Positions 51,431-60,229 of a DNA stretch of 64,000 bases are shown here, one piece after another. Source of the stretch: JAAUTS01 sp038250235 (lineage in GTDB: Bacteria > Verrucomicrobiota > Verrucomicrobiia > Methylacidiphilales > JAAUTS01); NCBI GenBank assembly GCA_038250235.1, contig JBBSCO010000008.1, positions 4,831 through 68,830 of the forward strand, in the 5' to 3' direction. The notes below the pieces were generated by a model. That model had not been told where the DNA came from and searched no databases. It saw nothing but the letters and a program-made list of their open reading frames with translations. The stretch's first letter is position 1. The number at the start of each line of letters is the position of its first letter. The position numbers and the translations under genes were made by a program.

Positions 51431-51497
51431 GTGATATTCCGAACTTAGCCTGAAAATGATCCACGTCGAGTGGCGTCTTTTTCCCAAGCCACAAAAA

Positions 51498-51526
51498 AAG
51501 CCGCCCCTCTTTTGGAGGGAGCAGCT
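51498..51526 (-). terminator. Rho-independent terminator after the Spy-like gene
   Basis: On the minus strand AAGCTGCTCCCTC and GAGGGGCGGCTT pair with one or two mismatches around a short loop and run into seven T residues (plus-strand A run 51493-51499). It lies 21 nt past the stop of the Spy-like gene. Confidence 0.75.
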
Positions 51527-51546
51527 TGTTGCAAGAGTTGCAATGA

Positions 51547-51969
51547 TCAGCTCTGGGCGTCTTTCTTGTCCTGCTTCTTTTCTTTCATTTCTTTTTTCAT
51601 TAGGTCGCGCTTGGCGTTCTGCTCCGCCGTCAGTAGGCCATTGATTTTCTGGTCCGAGGCCTTTCGAATTTCCATTATCTTGGATTTGCGATCCTCCTTG
51701 GAGAGACCCTGGTCTTCCTTAAGCAGCCTCATGGCTGCCATATCCTGTTTGTGGATGGCAGCGATTTTTTCAGCCTGCTCATCAGTCAGGGCAAGTTCCT
51801 TTTTCATGAGTTCGGACCGCTCTTTCATTTTTTCAGCCCTTTCCTTCCGGGGTTTGCCGTCGGAAACAGCCGCACCGGGGGGTTTTTGATCCGGCTGGGC
51901 ATGGAGGCTGCCCAGCGGCAGGGCAAGAGACAGAAGGGTGACTAGCATGTAATATCTGGATGATTTCAT
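51547..51969 (-). CDS. Periplasmic Spy/CpxP-like LTxxQ protein
   Basis: 140 aa. A signal peptide (MKSSRYYMLVTLLSLALPLG, cleavage near LHAQ) is followed by a highly charged, helical mature part with two LTxxQ-like repeats (LALTDEQAEKIAAI, GLLTAEQNAKRDL). This is the pattern of periplasmic chaperones such as Spy, CpxP and metal-resistance sensors such as CnrX. ATG 51969 is used because it opens the signal peptide. No histidine-rich metal site is apparent. Confidence 0.78.
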   Translation of the reverse strand: MKSSRYYMLVTLLSLALPLGSLHAQPDQKPPGAAVSDGKPRKERAEKMKERSELMKKELALTDEQAEKIAAIHKQDMAAMRLLKEDQGLSKEDRKSKIMEIRKASDQKINGLLTAEQNAKRDLMKKEMKEKKQDKKDAQS

Positions 51970-52068
51970 AGTTTTTTGTGGATTAGGTTTACAGACATTG
52001 AACCGCTGCCAGCAAAAAAAGTTGCTCTCCAACCTTGGAAAAAGTGGGATCTGTGCTTTACTGGGGAA

Positions 52069-52290
52069 ATGGATAGGACAAAAGGTTTCCCATCGCCACC
52101 TTTCCGCCGCAAGGCCTTCAGCATGCCTGAATTACTCGTTCTCAGCGCCCTTCTTTTTTTGACCGCCTTTGTGGCTCTGCCCGCAGCTTATCCCTATTTC
52201 ATGAAAGCACATCGTCAGGCTGGAACGATCAAACTTTGGGAGCAAAACACGAACGCTCTTAACCAACAGTCTGCGCCACTTAATGAATAA
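52069..52290 (+). CDS. Short type IV pilin-like (pseudopilin) protein
   Basis: 73 aa. After a basic leader (MDRTKGFPSPPFRRKA) comes a class III prepilin signal: A then FSMPELLVLSALLFLTAF, with the phenylalanine at +1 and glutamate at +5 expected by prepilin peptidase PilD, and a hydrophobic helix. The remaining globular part is only ~30 residues, so it is a minor or truncated pseudopilin. GGGGA 3 nt before ATG 52069 may serve as ribosome-binding site. It is isolated from any pilus assembly gene. Confidence 0.65.
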   Translation: MDRTKGFPSPPFRRKAFSMPELLVLSALLFLTAFVALPAAYPYFMKAHRQAGTIKLWEQNTNALNQQSAPLNE

Positions 52291-52324
52291 ATAGGCCCTA
52301 AAAAAGGCAGCGCCGCCTTCCCTC

Positions 52325-52960
52325 TCATGGGCCCTTTTCCACAATTAAGGGATACCTGTTCCATTCTTTCAGGTCGTAATGCCACCACTCAGCCGGCACC
52401 CCGTGAAAGCCGTTGGCGAACATGGCCTTCCTTAAAACTGTTCCATGTTTCCTGGCTTTCTCCGGCAATTCCGAAAAATTGTGGTCAGCCCGTAGGGTGA
52501 ATTCGTCAAAAGCAGAAGGCATTTCCACCCTCAGACCTCCCAATGTAGCCAGGGTCACATCCACCGTCGTGCCCCGGGTGTGTCGGGATCCCTGCTTGGG
52601 AGGCGCAACAAAATTGGCATTGGGAAAGGCCTCCCAAAGCTTTTGCTGGGCCCAGGCCGGGCGGTAAGCGTCAAGAATCACCAACTGAAAACCCTGTTTG
52701 TTCAAGGTCTTTTGCACCCCTTTCAGAGCCCTTATGGTCTCTATACGAAGCCAGGCGGTGTTGTCGCGGTAAATCACTTTGCCGGTAAAATTACCGGCGG
52801 TGGCATAACGCAGATCAATAAGTAGTCCGGGAATCTCCAGATCCAACCTTCGAAGTTCCGGAGCCGGTGGCCTGGGCTCCATGCCCCGGCATTCAAAGCT
52901 GAACACCAGAAGTAACAGCAAAACACGAAAAGAATCATTCAGCATACCTGCTTTTTCCAT
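52325..52960 (-). CDS. D-alanyl-D-alanine dipeptidase (VanX/DdpX-like), secreted
   Basis: 211 aa. An N-terminal signal-like segment (VLLLLLVFSFECRG) precedes the M15D catalytic domain. The zinc and catalytic residues are in SRHTRGTTVDVTL (first His and Asp) and EWWHYDL (Glu base and last His). RYATAGNFTGKVIY and LDAYRPAWAQQKLW are further family blocks. It hydrolyses D-Ala-D-Ala, so it probably recycles cell-wall dipeptide in the periplasm; nothing nearby suggests vancomycin resistance. AGGGGA upstream of ATG 52960 supports this start. Confidence 0.9.
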   Translation of the reverse strand: MEKAGMLNDSFRVLLLLLVFSFECRGMEPRPPAPELRRLDLEIPGLLIDLRYATAGNFTGKVIYRDNTAWLRIETIRALKGVQKTLNKQGFQLVILDAYRPAWAQQKLWEAFPNANFVAPPKQGSRHTRGTTVDVTLATLGGLRVEMPSAFDEFTLRADHNFSELPEKARKHGTVLRKAMFANGFHGVPAEWWHYDLKEWNRYPLIVEKGP

Positions 52961-53012
52961 GAATTTTGTCCCCTGGCAATCCCATAGCTTGACGCACCCC
53001 CGATCACCCCTG

Positions 53013-53660
53013 ATGATCGAGGAAATGGTTCCCGATACAGATCCCCTTCCCGTCAACGATTTTCTTCAAATCACCAAGGATCAGCTCAACCAGCTCCCGC
53101 TGATGCGTTACGACGGCCCCATCGAAATCGTACGCAACGGAGAGGAATTGGAGCGTTTTCTGACGGAAATCCTCTCGGAACAGGTCCTGGGCTTTGATAC
53201 GGAAACACGCCCCAGCTTCCGTAAAGGCCAAAACTACCTTCCCTGCCTTGTGCAGATAGCCACACGGCATTGTGTTTTTCTTATTCAAATTCAGGACGGT
53301 ACAATGAGTGAGGCCTTGGCCCGCATTCTGGAATGGCCGGCATCGATCAAGGCAGGCATCGCCCTCAATCAGGACATGTCAAAACTCAGGCAACTGGGTG
53401 ATTTCTCCGACCAATCCGTGCTCGATCTCTCCAAGGTGGCTTCGAAGCTCGGGATCAAGACCACCGGTCTGCGCAATCTCACCGGCATTCTGCTGAATGG
53501 ACGGATTTCCAAGGGGGCTCAGGTCACGGATTGGAGCAAACTTCACCTGAGCGAAGCCCAGATCAGTTATGCCGCCACGGATGCCTGGATCAGCCGCGAA
53601 CTATATTTTGCCCTCAAACAAATCCCGGATGCGGAACCCGTTTTCGCCAGCCTGGCCTGA
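53013..53660 (+). CDS. RNase D-like 3'-5' exonuclease
   Basis: 215 aa single-domain DEDDy exonuclease. The Exo I motif is LGFDTETRPSF, Exo II is IALNQDMSKLR, and Exo III is SYAATDAWISRELY with the catalytic Tyr. It lacks the HRDC domains of full-length RNase D and resembles the short Werner-like exonucleases. The start at 53013 is the first ATG after the divergent dipeptidase gene. An ATG at 52959 would overlap that gene by two bases. Confidence 0.87.
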   Translation: MIEEMVPDTDPLPVNDFLQITKDQLNQLPLMRYDGPIEIVRNGEELERFLTEILSEQVLGFDTETRPSFRKGQNYLPCLVQIATRHCVFLIQIQDGTMSEALARILEWPASIKAGIALNQDMSKLRQLGDFSDQSVLDLSKVASKLGIKTTGLRNLTGILLNGRISKGAQVTDWSKLHLSEAQISYAATDAWISRELYFALKQIPDAEPVFASLA

Positions 53661-53670
53661 GTTGTAATTT

Positions 53671-53731
53671 GTAGGGGCGTGGGCTCCACGACTGGGACCG
53701 AGAAATGAGCGTGGGGCCGGTGCTCCGACAG
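53671..53731 (+). repeat. REP-like 61-bp intergenic repeat, copy 2
   Basis: Begins GTAGGGGCGTGGGCTCCA and ends GTGCTCCGACAG. Homologous to the inverted copy at 38079-38138. It fills most of the 80-bp gap between the convergent exonuclease and histidine kinase genes. It may act as a transcript 3' end. Confidence 0.6.
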
Positions 53732-53740
53732 AAACAGTGG

Positions 53741-55349
53741 TTAAACCGCCAGGGCAGTCTTGAGCACTTCGCTCAGGCGCTCGCGATTGTAAGGTTTGGC
53801 AATGACCGCAGAGAAACCGAAAGGCTTGGGATCCTGCATAACCGGCTGGTCAATGTAACCGCTGGAGGCGATCGCCACCACAGAGGGATCCAGTTGCTTG
53901 AGGGTATGCACCGCTGCAGCACCACCCACCCCGTGGGGAATAAGAAGATCCATGATCACCGCGTCAAAGCGCCAGCCTTCCTTGACGGCTTGGCCGTAGA
54001 CATCAATGACCTCTTTGCCATCCTTGGCCACAGTCACTTCGTAGCCCAACTGCCGCAGCAACGTGCCGACAAACTTGCGCACCAGTTCCTCGTCATCCAT
54101 GAACAACACCTTCTGCGGTCCCCGGGTTGTCCTGATCACCGTAGGCATCACGGACGGAACATTTGTTTTCATGGTCGGCACATACATGCTCACCTTGGTT
54201 CCCTGGCCCAGCTTGGAATCCACGTTAATGGTTCCACCATGGCGCGACAGAATGGAAAGGGCCGAAGTCAGACCAAGGCCCGAACGCTCGGGTTTCGTGC
54301 TGAAATACGGTTCAAAAATACGGTCGACTGCTCCGGGATCAACCCCCGAACCCTCATCCTCCACAAGAACACAGAGGTACTCGCCAGGTGGAAGCTGGGG
54401 AGGACGGCTCTCGGAATCCAGGGCAAATAACACTTTGGATGAGGACACTGTAACCTTACCCGCTCCCCTCATCGCATCCACCGCATTATCGATGACCGCC
54501 CGGACGGCCCGGCAGAACGATGCTTGTTCCAACCTGATCTGCTCAAGGCCGGCCGGGATCAGAATCTCGGATTTGGTCGCTTTGTTCGAAAGGGCCGAAC
54601 TGACAACACCTTTCAACATAGGCTCCAAAGATACCGGAACCATTTCTTCCGGTTCGTCCATCCCCAGGCTGAGCAGTCGCGCCACGACCTGTTGGGCCTG
54701 GCGGGTGGACACATCCGCACGCTCCAGATGGGAACGGACAATCTCCTTCTGTCCAGAGGCGTTCTGCGCCGCTTTGATGTGCTCAATCAGATTTTCCAGA
54801 ATGTTTTTGAATTCATGGCCCACGCCGGTGGCCAGGGATGAGACAGCCTCGATTTTTTTTTGCCTTGATGAGTTCGTCCTCCATCTTCTTCCGGCCGCTG
54901 ACATCGCGGGCCACCAGAACAAGGCACTCCACATCCCCTTTCTCATTGGTGACGATTCTAGCCTGCGACTCGAGCAATATCCAGTGCCCTTTTTTATGGC
55001 GCATCCGGTATTCCACTTTTCGTCCCATCCCCGTCTGTAGGGATTCCTGGAAAACCTGCTTAACCAGAGGCAGATCCTCCTCATGGACTTCCGCCAGGGA
55101 GTAACTTCCCTCCAATGTTTCCGGATTGTAGCCAAGGGTGGTGAAGTAGGCTTGGTTGTTCCAGACACGGGTGCCATCCGGACGAACCACAGCAAGAAGA
55201 TCGGCAACATTGTCAGTAATGAGTTTAAAAAGCTGCTCAACCTTTCCAACTTCAACCCGCTCATCACGCAGCTGCTTCAATTCCACCAACAAGTGGGGTA
55301 TTTCACTTTTCGGGACAAATTCATCTGGTTCAGCAGTTTCCATCGTCAC
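53741..55349 (-). pseudogene. PAS hybrid histidine kinase split by a frameshift in a nine-A run
   Basis: The first frame (55349-54813) encodes a coiled N-terminus and a PAS/PAC domain (RVWNNQAYFTTLGYNPETLE, GDVECLVLVARDVSGRKKME). After KAKK at a run of nine A (plus-strand T run 54853-54861) the second frame continues with the kinase: H-box GVGHEFKNILENLIEHI, N-box IDNAVDAM, G-box EDEGSGVD, FSTKPERSGLGLTSAL. It ends in a receiver domain (MDDEELVRKF, DAVIMDLLIPHGVGG, IAKPYNRERLSEVL). Eight A would give one 536-residue protein. It could be a true mutation, slippage-based expression or a sequencing error. All catalytic parts are otherwise intact. Confidence 0.75.
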
Positions 55350-55499
55350 ACCCTTAGCCCCCTTTGGAGCTAGAGCTGTGCCATAAAATTAAATTAGTGC
55401 GATGTATCTTCTTAACACACAAAATAATTGTGAATAAGCAGGATACAGAAAGTCCAGGTAGGCATTTTTTACCCTTTACAGTTTAATTTGCCGACTGAT

Positions 55500-56099
55500 T
55501 CAAAGCTTTTCCGGCCAGCCCCGACTTTTCATGTAATCCTGTAAAGACTGCTTAAGTAGCCTCGCACTCTCTTTGGCTTCCAGAGCCAGATAAACCTCGT
55601 CACCTGTCGATTCAGAACTATCCGCCAACGGATCGGGAAATACCTCTTTCGCCACAATCGAATAGGTCAGAAATGGCTGCACAAGTGAACGGCTCGGATC
55701 AAAAACGAAGACCGTGCATTCCACCAAAGGCCTCCTCTTCGAATCTTTTAACGCCGGATCCGGCAGCAGCACCCGGTGTATACGCCCCTGCACCAGCCAG
55801 GTATTTTCCCCTTCACCGGCCTGGGCTTTGGAAGCAGGTGCCACCTGTTGCAGCTCCTGAACAAAAGCTGTGGCAAGGCGTTCCGGGAAATCATTCTTGA
55901 TCGCCGATTCTGCGGCAGCAGAAACCTCCAGGCCCCAGATACAGTCTTTGCTGTCAAAAGGCAGCACTACAATTTTCTCCACTCTCAGCCGGGGGGCAGG
56001 ACCGCTGGTGGCCTGCAGGGTTTTGGTCGAGATGGAGCCACAGGCCGTCAACATGAAGGCCAGCCCGCAAAACAGCAAACGTGGATATCGCAAATTCAC
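55500..56099 (-). CDS. Putative lipoprotein of unknown function
   Basis: 199 aa. The lipobox LTAC places the lipidated Cys at residue 20, after a hydrophobic signal (LLFCGLAFMLTACGS). The mature part has VEKIVVLPFDSKD, a TAFVQELQQVAP stretch and WLVQGRIHRVL, the general look of DUF4410/DUF4136-type or curli-like outer-membrane lipoproteins, but no family is certain. It lies 9 nt after the sugar-binding-like gene, so both are probably co-transcribed. Confidence 0.75.
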   Translation of the reverse strand: MNLRYPRLLFCGLAFMLTACGSISTKTLQATSGPAPRLRVEKIVVLPFDSKDCIWGLEVSAAAESAIKNDFPERLATAFVQELQQVAPASKAQAGEGENTWLVQGRIHRVLLPDPALKDSKRRPLVECTVFVFDPSRSLVQPFLTYSIVAKEVFPDPLADSSESTGDEVYLALEAKESARLLKQSLQDYMKSRGWPEKL

Positions 56100-56108
56100 A
56101 GCAACACC

Positions 56109-56792
56109 TTAGTACAAAGAATCCCCCGAGTTAAAGACCAATCGACGCCATTCCGGCTGGTTATGAAAATCCGGCCTCTCATGATCGGAAGTCGAGGACA
56201 CCACCGGCTCTTGCGCAGCCCTGGTGTAATCATAACGGCAAAACGAAGCAGTCCAGATATCCCCCACCTCCCATTGCTTGTTTTCGCACAAGCGGCCCAG
56301 CGGAATGGAAACCATGACCCGCCACCGCTCCGACTCCCTCAGGATTTCTGCGCGGCTTTCGATGATTTTATCGGGTAGTAAACGACGGGTAAAGGCTCCA
56401 CTCTTTTCCGCCAGGGAAACCGGATCGTAAAAATCGGCCATATTTGGAAGGCGCAACTGGAGGATCTGGTTATCCGGCGTGACATGGAATTCATAATAAG
56501 CCTCCTGCCCTGCCGGTCTCAGAAAAATCTCAAAAGCATCGCCGGTCATCCAGGTGCGCTGGTTCATTGAAGTGGCCGTGTTGAAAATATCGATATCTTC
56601 CATCTCCGCAACCACGTAAAGATGTACGCCGTCATGAGCCGCACCTGCGGTCGCAGCGTAGAAAGGTCGTGCCGCCGGAGCGCGTTTGGGTTGCTTTAAC
56701 GGAACCGCTAAACCCTGACGGAGCCTGGCCAGTTCGGTCCCAAAATCCCAGGAAAAGGGATCAGTCAAACAGGAACAAACAATGGAGGACAT
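56109..56792 (-). CDS. CBM9/DOMON-like carbohydrate-binding protein
   Basis: 227 aa. A beta-rich domain shows the family-9-like pattern HDGVHLYVVAEMEDIDIF, WMTGDAFEIFLRPAGQEAYY, EFHVTPDNQI, WRVMVSIPLGRL and VGDIWTASFCRYDYTR, as in bacterial carbohydrate-binding family 9-like proteins. No signal peptide is obvious from the chosen ATG 56792, so the location is uncertain. No enzymatic domain is attached. It sits between a DUF2071-like gene and a lipoprotein gene. Confidence 0.7.
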   Translation of the reverse strand: MSSIVCSCLTDPFSWDFGTELARLRQGLAVPLKQPKRAPAARPFYAATAGAAHDGVHLYVVAEMEDIDIFNTATSMNQRTWMTGDAFEIFLRPAGQEAYYEFHVTPDNQILQLRLPNMADFYDPVSLAEKSGAFTRRLLPDKIIESRAEILRESERWRVMVSIPLGRLCENKQWEVGDIWTASFCRYDYTRAAQEPVVSSTSDHERPDFHNQPEWRRLVFNSGDSLY

Positions 56793-56824
56793 TCCGCTCC
56801 AGCATGAAAACCTCTCCTCAGCGG

Positions 56825-57556
56825 TCAAGCATATCCCACAGACCTGCCTTTTTTCCAAACGTAGTCAATCGGCCCCACTTCGTAGCACAGCTCAAACCGG
56901 GCTTCACTGCCCTGTAAAAAATCGAAGTTCTGCTCCTTTACCCGCACCAATCTGTGTTTCCAGGCCCGCTCATCACGTTCAATGTCTACCACCTGCACCA
57001 GTCCCTTGGCTGGAAAACCTATACCCTTGGGCTTGTATTTTAAAAACGCCTCCGCCTCCCTGATGCCCGCAAAAACACTCCCCTCTTCGGGCTGGGACAC
57101 GTCCCCTTTTTCAATGCGCAATACCGCGTCCGAGCCGTGAGAGCATATCCGGAAAGTTTTTTCCTCTGCCTGCGTAGCATTCTCCTCGAATTGGAGTTTG
57201 GCAGAGTGAAAACGAAAATCAGTAAGTTTGTTTCCAACAGTCACAAGCCAGTCTTTATCACAATCGCTACGCAGGAAATACAGTCCTTCCTCGTAATCCC
57301 CTTCCCGGCTGCGGAACCTGACATAAATACGATAGGCCACATGCCAGTAGGAAAAACCAAAAAGACCGGGCAAAGGCCACGGTCTCATGTCCTTGATGCG
57401 GCAGATGACCACATTATAGAATCCAAAGCCTTCACGACTGACTGCTTCCAATGGAGGCGGAAGAAGCGCGTTTATTTCCGACAATGGTGCACGGTAGGCC
57501 AGAAGCCAACAGCGTTCGATCCGTCCCCACATGGTGAATGGATTTTTGATCTGCAT
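56825..57556 (-). CDS. DUF2071 (YqjF-like) protein
   Basis: 243 aa. Residues 1-~235 resemble DUF2071, a beta-barrel fold related to acetoacetate decarboxylase: WLLAYRAPLSEINALLPPPL at the N-terminus, GFGFYNVVICRIKDMRP and YEEGLYFLRSDCDKDWL. The enzymatic role, if any, is unknown. Its ATG overlaps the stop of the preceding membrane protein by one base (TAATG), so they are translationally coupled. Confidence 0.7.
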   Translation of the reverse strand: MQIKNPFTMWGRIERCWLLAYRAPLSEINALLPPPLEAVSREGFGFYNVVICRIKDMRPWPLPGLFGFSYWHVAYRIYVRFRSREGDYEEGLYFLRSDCDKDWLVTVGNKLTDFRFHSAKLQFEENATQAEEKTFRICSHGSDAVLRIEKGDVSQPEEGSVFAGIREAEAFLKYKPKGIGFPAKGLVQVVDIERDERAWKHRLVRVKEQNFDFLQGSEARFELCYEVGPIDYVWKKGRSVGYA

Positions 57557-58119
57557 TACAGGCCCCAGGCGGTTTTGATCGCCACAAAGGAAAGCACTCC
57601 CACACCGTTCAGAACCAGCATCCAGAGAGTGAGAAGTTTCCCAAAGGAAACCCCTGTCTTCATCAACTGCATGCTCCAGACAGAGAACATCAAAAGATTC
57701 GAAAAAAGGATCCAACCACCATTAAGCACCAACACCGTGTCGGCAAAAATCCCGCTCTGCGTTTTGAGCCAGAGATTCAGAAGCGCACCCAGCAAAAGCC
57801 AGACTTCCCCCCAGAACATGCTGACAAGACAGACATGGGCCAGAAAAAAGGGATTCTTCCTTGTGACTACAACAAGAGCAAAGCCCAGACAGCACCAGCC
57901 TATCCCGGCAGGTAGCGCCACCAACACGCCCCCTTCCCAACCCATGGGAAGGGCCGCAGTCCTGACCACTGAGTAGCCATAAATCAGCGACCCAAAGACC
58001 GCCATCAACGTCATGACGGGCCACGCCACCCAAGGAATGGACGACCAGGTCCATTCCTGATTCTGCCGTAGGGAAGCCTGCTCCCTGAAATGCATCACAC
58101 TAAGCCAAAGTTCCTTCAT
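57556..58119 (-). CDS. Multi-pass membrane protein, unknown
   Basis: 187 aa with five or so hydrophobic helices (WVAWPVMTLMAVFGSLIYGY, GGVLVALPAGIGWCCLGFAL, MFWGEVWLLLGALLNLWL, LTLWMLVLNGVGVLSFVAI). No family recognised. GGAAGGA 10 nt upstream of ATG 58119 supports this start. It is coupled to the DUF2071-like gene. Confidence 0.7.
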   Translation of the reverse strand: MKELWLSVMHFREQASLRQNQEWTWSSIPWVAWPVMTLMAVFGSLIYGYSVVRTAALPMGWEGGVLVALPAGIGWCCLGFALVVVTRKNPFFLAHVCLVSMFWGEVWLLLGALLNLWLKTQSGIFADTVLVLNGGWILFSNLLMFSVWSMQLMKTGVSFGKLLTLWMLVLNGVGVLSFVAIKTAWGL

Positions 58120-58216
58120 AAATTTTTTTCCTTCCGAAATCTCCTCCACCAGAAGGAATGGCAGTTTGTGCGGGAGTGAGATCCCCATTTCATGTTAACC
58201 ATTGCGTATTCGAGTT

Positions 58217-59062
58217 TCACAGAAACACACCCGCCATTCGCATCATCACATCCCGCACAAAGGAAACCGGAAAAAGTAAGGGCAGGGGCAGCAGGATGAT
58301 GGCGAAAACCAATACCCTTGGAAATCCGCGAAAATCTTTCAGCCTTCCTTCCGCCAACACCATAAAACCCTGTAGCAGAAAATAACAGAGCGGCCCACCA
58401 TAACCCTTTCCGAGCGGCAGCGTAATGGCGGCCTCATGCAGCAATCCCGAAACCCCAAAAACGGCCATGACCGCGGTAGTCCGTCCTGCCTTCTTTATCA
58501 TGGGACGCGATATCGACTGGCTTAACATCTCACTAAAAATCCGGTTCCAACGGCGACTCCAGAAATCACCCACCCCTGTCGCATTCCACGGTTCAAAAAA
58601 AGGCTGCCTGACCTTCCAACCTTTATACCGGTAAAAAGCTGTAATCAAAGTAAAGAGCCCGAAATGAAGCAACAAACTCCAGCCTACCATGACGAAAACC
58701 ATTTTCAGGAACAAAGGAAACTCCAATTGGGCTACAAGAAGTAAAAGAGCTCCGGAGAAAAGACGGACACTCCCCTCCTTCAATAGCAAATCCGCAGGAA
58801 GGCTTTCAGCATCCGGGCCTTTCGAAAAAAGCGAGGGCCTCATCCCGGGCCAACACAGAAACCAAAGAAGGTTTTTCCCCGACGGCCTTGTTTGCCTTGG
58901 CGTAAAGAAAAAAACAACAAACTTCATCCCCACAAAAAGCAACCCTACAATCGCAAGCATGCGGATGACGGGGGCGCTGTTGATCGTCAAAAAATGTGCC
59001 AGAACCACAGTCAATATCGGAACCAACCAAACCAGAAATAAAAAATTCCTCAGTTTTCTCAT
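58217..59062 (-). CDS. MBOAT / wax-synthase-like membrane acyltransferase
   Basis: 281 aa polytopic protein. About seven hydrophobic helices enclose the loop FFEPWNATGVGDFWSRRWNR, which matches the wax-synthase/MBOAT pattern (N-x-S/T-x-x-x-FW-x-RRWN), and a later membrane His in VSGLLHEAAITLP, the expected catalytic histidine. Likely transfers a fatty acyl group to a lipid or sugar alcohol at the membrane (family knowledge). ATG 59062 was chosen, since upstream sequence is repeat DNA. Confidence 0.78.
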   Translation of the reverse strand: MRKLRNFLFLVWLVPILTVVLAHFLTINSAPVIRMLAIVGLLFVGMKFVVFFFTPRQTRPSGKNLLWFLCWPGMRPSLFSKGPDAESLPADLLLKEGSVRLFSGALLLLVAQLEFPLFLKMVFVMVGWSLLLHFGLFTLITAFYRYKGWKVRQPFFEPWNATGVGDFWSRRWNRIFSEMLSQSISRPMIKKAGRTTAVMAVFGVSGLLHEAAITLPLGKGYGGPLCYFLLQGFMVLAEGRLKDFRGFPRVLVFAIILLPLPLLFPVSFVRDVMMRMAGVFL

Positions 59063-59078
59063 ACTCGCTGCTTTAAAA

Positions 59079-59165
59079 AACGTTCTCCATGATCTCTTTG
59101 TATAAAAACTCTTTCTTTGTGTCTTGTGCCTCTTTGCGCTCTTTGCATTAAATCCCCATTCTTCA
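59079..59165. repeat. Degenerate copy of the GCGTCTTTGCGTTAA-family repeat
   Basis: The ~85-bp stretch reads AACGTTCTCCATGATCTCTT, then TGTCTTGTGCCTCTTTGCGC and TTTGCATTAAATCCCCATT. It aligns with one 98-bp unit of the tandem field at 63803-64000. It fills the whole gap between the MBOAT-like gene and the next membrane protein. Confidence 0.65.
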
Positions 59166-59166
59166 T

Positions 59167-59586
59167 TCAAAAAACAAAGTTTATCCAAGCCGCATACCCA
59201 TATACCACCGTCAGGTAAACAAAACTTCCCACCAAAACAAACTCTGCAATGGTGATCCAGCATCCTTTCGGGGCCGAGGCCCGGTCAAAATAGGTGAATT
59301 GCAGGATAATCCTGGCCAACCAATAGAGACAAAGATAAATACTCATGCACTTAGCGAGGTAACTTCCGTCCGCCAGGGCCGAAGGTTTACCTAGGCAAAG
59401 GATCGCGAAGAAAATATTCGCGGAGAAGATATACCCCGCATAGGTCCAGAAGATCTGCCGAGTCAGCGGCCGGACCGAAATCAGGTCACGGTCCCATTTG
59501 AAAATGAAGGGGACCACCGCCCCCGCTCCCACCAGGATCAATTGGACCATTCCGGCACCAAAAATGAGAAGATCGATTGTTGTCAT
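59167..59586 (-). CDS. Small four-helix membrane protein, unknown
   Basis: 139 aa with four predicted TM segments (LLIFGAGMVQLILVGAGAVV, QIFWTYAGYIFSANIFFAIL, CMSIYLCLYWLARIILQF, EFVLVGSFVYLTVVYGYAAW). No family recognised. Its ATG overlaps the stop of the preceding gene by 4 nt. Part of the membrane-protein run behind the GbsR-like regulator. Confidence 0.7.
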   Translation of the reverse strand: MTTIDLLIFGAGMVQLILVGAGAVVPFIFKWDRDLISVRPLTRQIFWTYAGYIFSANIFFAILCLGKPSALADGSYLAKCMSIYLCLYWLARIILQFTYFDRASAPKGCWITIAEFVLVGSFVYLTVVYGYAAWINFVF

Positions 59587-60014
59587 GCGTTTTGTTCCTT
59601 CGGTTTGGGCGGTGAATAATCAGCCTCGCGATTGCTGACATAAAAAGAAAGGAAAGTCGCCAAAACAGGGGTTGGTGTCCAGACCAGCACCGAGGGCTCT
59701 TTGAAGGCAGCGGCGATCCAAAGGGTGAAGAGTGCGCCGGTCAGGTTATAAAAACCGCTCGCCTTCCAGAAGCTGCGGTTGCCGAACCAGGCCTGCCTCC
59801 CAAACGAATAACGGATGTTCCCGCTCCAGAACCAAACACCGGTGAGCAAGAGAAGGCTTACAAATAGACAAATGAGATGTAATTTAGAAGCAAGCTTTCC
59901 GAGCGAATCCACCTTTGACATCAACACAGACCCGAAAACCAAAATCCCGTAAACGGCCGGCAAGAGCCCGATCAATCCCACCACCGTAAACATCCATCCG
60001 ATTCTTTTTTTCAT
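59583..60014 (-). CDS. Small four-helix membrane protein, unknown
   Basis: 143 aa with four hydrophobic segments (WMFTVVGLIGLLPAVYGILV, LICLFVSLLLLTGVWFW, SGFYNLTGALFTLWIAAAF, VLATFLSFYV) and a charged C-terminal tail. ATG 60014 was chosen after GGAGAC. No family recognised. Overlaps the next gene by 4 nt. Confidence 0.65.
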   Translation of the reverse strand: MKKRIGWMFTVVGLIGLLPAVYGILVFGSVLMSKVDSLGKLASKLHLICLFVSLLLLTGVWFWSGNIRYSFGRQAWFGNRSFWKASGFYNLTGALFTLWIAAAFKEPSVLVWTPTPVLATFLSFYVSNREADYSPPKPKEQNA

Positions 60015-60139
60015 ATTGTCTCCTTCATTCCTCCAAATCTCCTTTATCAAGAGGAGTGACATCCCGTGCCGAGGCGTGTTCCCCCATTCTTCAATCATCA
60101 TTCAAGCTTTTCCTTAAACTTCCCACTTTTTCTCTTTTC

Positions 60140-60206
60140 GGAGGGCTCAGCTCCGTCTGGGCCGTTCCCCACAATCCCGGACGAGACAGAGCCCGTCCCT
60201 CCGTAT
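60140..60206. repeat. REP-like element, two inverted halves
   Basis: GGAGGGCTCAGCTCCGTCTG (60140 onward) and, on the other strand, GGAGGGACGGGCTCTGTCTC (60206 backward) are related sequences facing each other. The element could form a long hairpin in the gap between two genes. A single half recurs at 60702-60733 with two base changes. Confidence 0.55.
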
Positions 60207-60229
60207 TCTGTGTTCTAACCCCTAACCTC

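Noticed and set aside
52325..52960. Vancomycin-resistance cluster
   Set aside because: Only a VanX-type dipeptidase is present, without vanH, vanA or vanRS-type neighbours. Such secreted dipeptidases are common in wall recycling.
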